This document shows positions 5,690 through 9,753 of a stretch of DNA of 9,753 nt, one piece after another (position 1 is the stretch's first letter; the number at the start of each line of letters is the position of its first letter). The notes beneath the pieces are model-generated. The model worked only from the letters and a program-made list of their open reading frames with translations. It had not been told where the DNA came from and ran no database searches. The translations under genes were made by a program, and so were the position numbers. Origin of the DNA: Coriobacteriia bacterium (GTDB lineage: Bacteria; Actinomycetota; Coriobacteriia; Anaerosomatales; JAENZW01); assembly GCA_029858605.1 (NCBI GenBank), contig JAOUET010000060.1, positions 1-9,753 of the forward strand, in the 5' to 3' direction.

Positions 5690-6490
5690 CTAGTCCTGCG
5701 TCGACCGTGCCTGCGCGACCGGTTCGTCCCCGATGATCCTTCCGGCAGCCATCCGGACGGATCGCGTGCCCCACGAAATCAGCTGAGAAGTGTGGGTGAC
5801 CATGAGGATCGTCACCCCAGTGGTTTCGTGAACTCGCTCGAATAGCTCCATGATCTCCTGCTCGGTGGTCTCATCCAGGTTGCTGCTCGGTTCGTCGGCC
5901 AGAATGATCGTCGGCCGGTTGACGAGCGAGCGAGCCAGCACCACCCTTTGCTGCTGACCTGCGGAGAGTTGCCGAGGATGTGCGGCGGCCTTCTCCTCTA
6001 GGCCGACAGTGCTCAGAAGCATTCTCGCCCTCGACTCGACATCGTCTCCCACATGATTGCCGCCGAAGGCTCTTGGCAGCATCACGTTCTCCAGAACGTT
6101 GAGTGACGGCACCAAGCTTGGGAACTGGAACACGAAGCCGATGTGCTCGTTGCGCAACCGCGAACGCTGTCGGTCGGACAGGCTCCAGAGCTCGACGCCG
6201 TCCAAGACCACGTGTCCCGCGGTCGGCGTCGTCAGGCCGGAGATGAGGTTGAGCAGTGTCGTCTTCCCGGAGCCCGACCTGCCGGTGATGACTACGAACT
6301 CGCCTCTGGAAACGGCAAGCGAAACGGTGTCAACGGCAGTGACCTGAACTTCCTTCTTCGAACCGTAGCGCTTGGTCACGTCCGCGACGCTAATCACGTG
6401 TTCTGCCGAAGGCTGGCCCGCGTCTGCGATCTCGGGTGCGCCCTGCCTTGCGGAACTGGCCGCTTCTTCTGTCATGGCCTCAGATTTCAT
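5690..6490 (-). CDS. ABC transporter ATP-binding protein (LolD/MacB-type)
   Basis: 266 residues from an ATG at 6490, whose A is shared with the permease stop (TGATG); a GTG at 6493 is an alternative. It supplies ATP hydrolysis to the FtsX-type permease encoded just before it. All parts are present: Walker A GRSGSGKTT (70-78), Q-loop FVFQFPSLVPSLNVLENV (Q122), signature LSAGQQQRV (175-183, with Ala where LSGGQ is usual), Walker B TIILADEPSSNLD (D199, E200) and switch VTHT (H233). The first 30 residues are a charged extension before the ABC fold. LolD/MacB-type ATPases work mostly in mechanotransmission across the envelope rather than classical import. It is the last gene of the minus-strand operon and converges on the 74-aa gene with 19 bases between stops and no visible terminator hairpin. 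Confidence 0.93.
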   Translation of the reverse strand: MKSEAMTEEAASSARQGAPEIADAGQPSAEHVISVADVTKRYGSKKEVQVTAVDTVSLAVSRGEFVVITGRSGSGKTTLLNLISGLTTPTAGHVVLDGVELWSLSDRQRSRLRNEHIGFVFQFPSLVPSLNVLENVMLPRAFGGNHVGDDVESRARMLLSTVGLEEKAAAHPRQLSAGQQQRVVLARSLVNRPTIILADEPSSNLDETTEQEIMELFERVHETTGVTILMVTHTSQLISWGTRSVRMAAGRIIGDEPVAQARSTQD

Positions 6491-7683
6491 CACTCTCGCA
6501 TCGCATGCGCCGGATCCTGTCGGCTAACCCTCACCGCAGGCGCGACGACCGCCAGCAGTACGCCACACAGAGCTATCGCTAGGCCCACCATCAGGAACGA
6601 GAAGAGCCCGGATAGGGATGGGAAGAGGAACGGGAAACCCACGCGCGTGACTATGTAGTCCCGGAACAGATAGATGCCGATTGCAGCCAGCACGGCGCCG
6701 ATCACCGCTCCCGCGCAGGTCAGAATCACTGCTTGCACCAGCAGAGAGCGCACCACCGCAGCGCGCGAGGCGCCTAGGGCGCGGAGCACGCCGATCTCCC
6801 TCCGCCGCTCGTGCGTCGCCATCGAGAACACGAGTGCGATGAAGACGAGTGACAGCCCCAGGGTGAGGCTGAGCACCAGGACCATGCTGGAAAGGGCAGC
6901 GCTCATCTGGTCGCGGAACGTCCCGAACATCTTTGGGCTTACCACGGGCGTGACCCCCGGCACGTCCTTGAGGATCTGCACCGCGACCGCGTCGGGGTCG
7001 GCCCCATCTGCGACCTTCACGAGGATCGCCGAAATCTTGCCTTCGGGTATCACCAGAGGCTCTTCCGCTCGCTCCCTGGACATTCGCGACATGTCCCGCG
7101 CCGTCTCTAGAGTCAGGAACATGCTCTGGTCCAGGTTGGAGCCGGTCGGCTCCAGATTGGCTTTCAGCGTCAGCAGGTAGTTGTACAGCTTGATGTTCTG
7201 CTCGCCCTCGGGAACGAATACGAAGGTTCCCCCGACGACTTCCCCGAGCGAGAGACCACCACCCAGGTTCTTCTCTAGCCAGGGCTGGATGGTGAAATCG
7301 GTCTCCGGGTCGTAGGCGACCATGAACATGTTCTCGACCGAACAGCAGGCAGCGTTCTTGAGCGAGGTGAGATAGAGCTGCGAACTCGCCTGGGACACAC
7401 CGTCTACGTTCCGGACGTCGCCAATGCGTTCCTCCGGCATCCATACCTGAGTCGGCGTGCCCATGAGCAGGGCGCTCTCGACTGTGGTCTCAGAGCCCTG
7501 CGGCACTACTATGATGTCCGCGCCAAGCCGGTCGACAGCGAGTTCGAGGCTGTCTTGCGCACCTCGGGTGATGAGCAGCGTTGCGAGCGCCAATCCCGCC
7601 ACGAGCAGCGCGCACAGAAAGATGGCCCAGCTTCTGAAGGCGTTGCGCGAGATGTCCTTCAGCGCAAGGTGCAACAGGGTCAC
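6490..7683 (-). CDS. FtsX/MacB-type ABC permease with extracytoplasmic Cys-Cys pair
   Basis: 397 residues from a GTG at 7683 overlapping the previous stop (GTGA). The layout is that of the MacB/FtsX class: one N-terminal helix (about 17-38), a large extracytoplasmic domain (about 40-260), then three C-terminal helices (about 263-288, 310-340, 360-383). The typical cytoplasmic loop ATHERRREIGVLRALGAS follows the second helix and the end reads RVSRQDPAHAMRE. The outside domain contains LKNAACCSVENMFMVAYDP (C113, C114). From memory, Cys pairs near this point occur in permeases of P19-type iron loci (Cj1661/Cj1662-like); this needs checking. Coupled at both ends to DUF4418 and ATPase genes, it probably forms a complex with them. 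Whether it moves a substrate or only transmits force to outside partners cannot be told. Confidence 0.9.
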   Translation of the reverse strand: MTLLHLALKDISRNAFRSWAIFLCALLVAGLALATLLITRGAQDSLELAVDRLGADIIVVPQGSETTVESALLMGTPTQVWMPEERIGDVRNVDGVSQASSQLYLTSLKNAACCSVENMFMVAYDPETDFTIQPWLEKNLGGGLSLGEVVGGTFVFVPEGEQNIKLYNYLLTLKANLEPTGSNLDQSMFLTLETARDMSRMSRERAEEPLVIPEGKISAILVKVADGADPDAVAVQILKDVPGVTPVVSPKMFGTFRDQMSAALSSMVLVLSLTLGLSLVFIALVFSMATHERRREIGVLRALGASRAAVVRSLLVQAVILTCAGAVIGAVLAAIGIYLFRDYIVTRVGFPFLFPSLSGLFSFLMVGLAIALCGVLLAVVAPAVRVSRQDPAHAMRE

Positions 7684-8117
7684 GCAGCCGCCCCTTCACT
7701 CGGAGGTACTTCCTCACTCGGTCTGCCTGCAAGAACAAAGGCAGCTATCGCCGCCACTACACCCAATCCGCCCAGCGCTATCAGGCTGGGTCGCATGACT
7801 ATCGAGCACGAAGAGTTCATTCCACAAACGCCGAAGAAGACCGTCGGGAGCATGATCGTCAAGGCGCTCAGGACGCCCCCTAAGACCGAAAGGGAACGCC
7901 TTGTCTCCTTGCCCCGACTGAGCGCCAGCATGAGGCCTACAAGCCCAAGCGGGATGGCAATCACGATGGCGGCCCGCGAGGTCCAGTAGCAGGTCATGTT
8001 GATCTGTCCGCCAAGGGGCAGCTGGATGAAGTTCTGGTCGTAGGTGCAGTTGTTGTACGCGGGCACCAGCGCGACGAGAACCGCGATCAATACCAAGCCG
8101 ATACCGAGACTGCGCAT
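7680..8117 (-). CDS. DUF4418 family membrane protein
   Basis: 145 residues from an ATG at 8117 with GGAGTCAGGA upstream. The frame stays open to 8459, but that extension lies over the lipoprotein gene and has no supporting start. Four hydrophobic segments lie near 3-20, 47-66, 76-96 and 108-130. The DUF4418 pattern is visible: VPAYNNCTYD (C24), NMTCYWTSRAAIVIAIPLGL (C43), TIMLPTVFFGVCGM (C98) and SSCSIVMRPSL (C104). The four cysteines would lie at the outer membrane face, in two pairs. Proteins of this family are, to my knowledge, functionally uncharacterised and often found beside FtsX-type permeases in actinobacteria and clostridia. The overlap with the permease gene supports a subunit role, for example presenting a metal or redox centre to the permease outer domain. 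Confidence 0.85.
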   Translation of the reverse strand: MRSLGIGLVLIAVLVALVPAYNNCTYDQNFIQLPLGGQINMTCYWTSRAAIVIAIPLGLVGLMLALSRGKETRRSLSVLGGVLSALTIMLPTVFFGVCGMNSSCSIVMRPSLIALGGLGVVAAIAAFVLAGRPSEEVPPSEGAAA

Positions 8118-8148
8118 CTGTCCTGACTCCTTCCTCGCGTCACCGCGT

Positions 8149-8182
8149 CCGCTCGCTCGCGGATCCTTGGCGCGGCGAGCGG
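8149..8182. repeat. Inverted repeat between the lipoprotein and DUF4418 genes
   Basis: CCGCTCGC (8149-8156) and GCGAGCGG (8175-8182) pair perfectly over eight bases around an 18-base loop, inside the 95-base gap that is the largest within the minus-strand operon. It could be an mRNA-stability or partial-termination hairpin that lowers expression of the three downstream membrane genes. There is no T-tract. Confidence 0.4.
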
Positions 8183-8212
8183 CTATGGCGCCTTTGGCTG
8201 TGGCTCCTGAGG

Positions 8213-8773
8213 CTACGGTGCTTGTGGTATTGGCATACCCGTTTGCTCGACAGTGACGTCGGCTTTCCTGAATGCACCAAGGACCACGGTGACCTTCGAA
8301 TTCGGCTTCAGTGGGGGTTGATTCTGGAGCATGACGTAGCCGGGCTGCCCTTCCTGGACAGGACGACCGATCAGACGGCCGATCTTGGGCATGAACGGGA
8401 TGTTGTCGTACTTCGCTCCAGTAGTCTGGTCGACCACATAGAGTTCTCCCGGCTGCCAAAGGATCGCCAGCCGGGGCGGCGCCAGGAAGTTAACGATCAG
8501 ATAGCCGCCGTCAGCTGCATAGGCGACGTTGATGAGCTGTACCTGCTCCTCGAGCTCACGACGAAGCCCTTCGGGCAGCGGACTCGTCGAGCTCTCGTAG
8601 CCGCCCTGTGATGCGTCAGCAAGCGGGTCCACTGTCTGCGTCGGCTCCTGATACTCGCGAACCGTCGCAGGAGGAGCTTCCTCGGAGGCGCAGCCACAGA
8701 ACGCGAGCAGTATTCCGACCATCAATGCGAGTGCCGGAATCCGAGGCAACAGAACGCGAGACTTCTCCGCCAT
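8213..8773 (-). CDS. Predicted lipoprotein, unknown function
   Basis: 186 residues from an ATG at 8773 with AAGGAA upstream, two bases after the stop of the cupredoxin gene. Residues 1-27 form a signal peptide (basic MAEKSRVLLPR, then a hydrophobic core) ending in AFCGC. C28 is the likely lipidated residue, although the -3 and -2 residues (F25, C26) are unusual for a lipobox. Residues 29-70 are a flexible acidic/Ser/Pro linker. From about 75 onward the sequence is beta-rich: QLINVAYAADGGYLIVNFL, GELYVVDQTTGAKYD, GYVMLQNQPPLKPNSKVTVV. It has no further Cys or His, so it is probably not itself a metal carrier and is not NosL-like. It may act as a surface scaffold or docking partner for the cupredoxin protein or permease. 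No family recognised. Confidence 0.78.
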   Translation of the reverse strand: MAEKSRVLLPRIPALALMVGILLAFCGCASEEAPPATVREYQEPTQTVDPLADASQGGYESSTSPLPEGLRRELEEQVQLINVAYAADGGYLIVNFLAPPRLAILWQPGELYVVDQTTGAKYDNIPFMPKIGRLIGRPVQEGQPGYVMLQNQPPLKPNSKVTVVLGAFRKADVTVEQTGMPIPQAP

Positions 8774-8775
8774 CG

Positions 8776-9735
8776 CTATTCCTTGACGATGAACAGTCCG
8801 CGGTACATGCGGTGACCGCAGAAGTACTGGAACTCGCCGGCTTCGTCAGGAGTGAACTCGAGTACCTGTTCGTCGGTGGGCGAGTCGAGCTGGAGCGATG
8901 CGAGGTTCTCGGGATCTGAGGGAAAGATGAGTTCGCTTCCGCATCCGACCTCGCCAAGCTGACGGAACCTGATGCGAACCGGCACGTCTTTCTTCACGGC
9001 CATTCGCAGCGGGTCGTAGCCACCCGGCGTGATTACGAGCGTGGCCTCCTGGAATCCGTCTTCGCCGATCGGGGGCTCGAAGGGCGCCGGCGGCTCGATC
9101 TCTTTGACGATGGGTCTGTCCACTACGTACGTGAAGACCTGCTTGTTCGTCGCTGGACCGAGACTTTCGGCCATCGCCAGCAGGTGCTCCTTGGTAACCT
9201 CGTCCACGTTGCGCGAGAACACGGAGACGCGGGTTGCGCCGACATCGGCCCAGATAGCGTTCAGCGCAGGATACTGCAGCAGCCAGCCTTTCCCCCACTT
9301 GGTCTCGATTGGGCGCGAACCAGCCAACGATTCGAGTTCCGGGTTGCCCGGTACCCATTCGCGAATGTAGACCACGGGACCGTCGCTTTCCTTCGTGCGG
9401 TATGTGAGCTCCACGAGCGGCTCACCCGAAGGTCCGCTGTCATCTCGCACGATCTCTACGTCCTCGCGCACGAATTCTGCGGGCAGATAGCCAGGGATCA
9501 TTATCTGGAAGGGCGTGCTGGATTGTACCGCGAGGACGGCTTCTGCCTCGGGCGCTTGCGAGCCGTCCGCAGCTCGCGTGGGCGCCGAAGTCTGCCAGAT
9601 CCCCGCAGCAACGACTATGGCGGCCAGCACGCCGAACGCGAGGACTATCCACCGCTTTTGCGACGCCGACAATCGGGCGGCTGCGGCAGCCGGACGCCGC
9701 CTTGCCGACTTCTTGCCCTTCTTCGAAGATGCCAC
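8776..9735 (-). CDS. Membrane-anchored DUF4367-like / cupredoxin fusion protein
   Basis: 319 residues from a GTG at 9735, with AAAGGA about 11 bases upstream near the window edge. Residues 1-27 are Lys/Arg/Ala-rich and 29-48 form the membrane anchor. Residues about 72-195 resemble the DUF4367 domain of anchored actinobacterial and Bacillus proteins (FQIMIPGYLPAEFV ... VYIREWVPGNPE ... LLAMAESLGP). Residues about 228-319 are a cupredoxin_1-type domain: ATLVITPGGYDP, then GEVGCGSELIFPSD (C265), then FTPDEAGEFQYFCGHRMYRG (C306, H308, M310) and a closing FIVKE strand. C306/H308/M310 fit a copper-binding end. The His usually contributed by the earlier strand is replaced by C265, as in EfeO-like and P-type-ATPase-associated cupredoxins. 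First visible gene of the minus-strand operon. Cupredoxin call firm; DUF4367 call moderate. Confidence 0.85.
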   Translation of the reverse strand: MASSKKGKKSARRRPAAAAARLSASQKRWIVLAFGVLAAIVVAAGIWQTSAPTRAADGSQAPEAEAVLAVQSSTPFQIMIPGYLPAEFVREDVEIVRDDSGPSGEPLVELTYRTKESDGPVVYIREWVPGNPELESLAGSRPIETKWGKGWLLQYPALNAIWADVGATRVSVFSRNVDEVTKEHLLAMAESLGPATNKQVFTYVVDRPIVKEIEPPAPFEPPIGEDGFQEATLVITPGGYDPLRMAVKKDVPVRIRFRQLGEVGCGSELIFPSDPENLASLQLDSPTDEQVLEFTPDEAGEFQYFCGHRMYRGLFIVKE

Positions 9736-9753
9736 GCTGCGCCCGTCCTTTGG

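Noticed and set aside
8118..8459. Upstream extension of the DUF4418 frame to 8459
   Set aside because: It reads through the lipoprotein gene in another frame and the DUF4418 pattern begins at the ATG at 8117.
8213..8773. NosL-type copper chaperone as identity of the lipoprotein
   Set aside because: NosL carries a Cys/Met copper motif in the mature protein; this one has no Cys, and no His, after the lipidation site.
1..9753. CRISPR array, tRNA/rRNA genes, insertion sequence or phage genes
   Set aside because: I saw no regularly spaced repeats, no tRNA-like cloverleaf with a CCA end, no transposase or integrase motifs and no terminal inverted repeats.

Overview
High-GC window with strong G/C third-codon bias and frequent GTG/TTG starts, consistent with an anaerobic actinobacterium. 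A Coriobacteriia-like lineage is my guess from DUF4418-, DUF2318- and FtsX-type genes occurring together; no marker gene in the window settles it.

Layout. Left edge (+): the 3' end of a Cys/His-containing, probably secreted protein (to 290), then a membrane-anchored DUF2318/FtrD-like protein with five cysteines (446-1150). A hairpin (1196-1232) separates this from a minus-strand cardiolipin synthase/phospholipase D protein (1244-2707). Next on the minus strand come a LolD/MacB-type ABC ATPase that has lost everything after its helical region (2677-3279, a pseudogene) and a 96-aa membrane protein (3461-3751). From a divergent promoter region a plus-strand operon of three overlapping genes runs right: an anchored beta-sandwich protein ending in Cys-Cys (3967-4539), a NapH/FtrD-type membrane polyferredoxin (4529-5449) and a 74-aa membrane protein with a four-Cys cluster (5446-5670). 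Facing it is a minus-strand operon of five tightly spaced genes, transcribed from the right edge: an anchored DUF4367-like/cupredoxin fusion (9735-8776), a lipoprotein (8773-8213), a DUF4418 membrane protein (8117-7680), an FtsX/MacB-type permease with an extracytoplasmic Cys-Cys pair (7683-6490) and its ATPase (6490-5690).

How they may work together. A DUF2318 protein, an FtsX-type permease and an ATPase recall the Campylobacter P19 iron-uptake locus. A polyferredoxin and a cupredoxin recall FtrABCD and also the NosR/NosFY-type copper apparatus. Neither an FTR1 permease nor P19 is present in the window. The likeliest reading is a cell-envelope metal (Fe or Cu) handling or assembly system in which the polyferredoxin brings electrons across the membrane, Cys-bearing anchored proteins hold metal or redox centres, and an ABC complex powers the exchange. 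This is inference from families and gene order. The set includes several proteins I cannot name (the Ig-like CC protein, the four-Cys mini-protein, the lipoprotein and the DUF4367-cupredoxin fusion), so it may be an undescribed variant of such a system.
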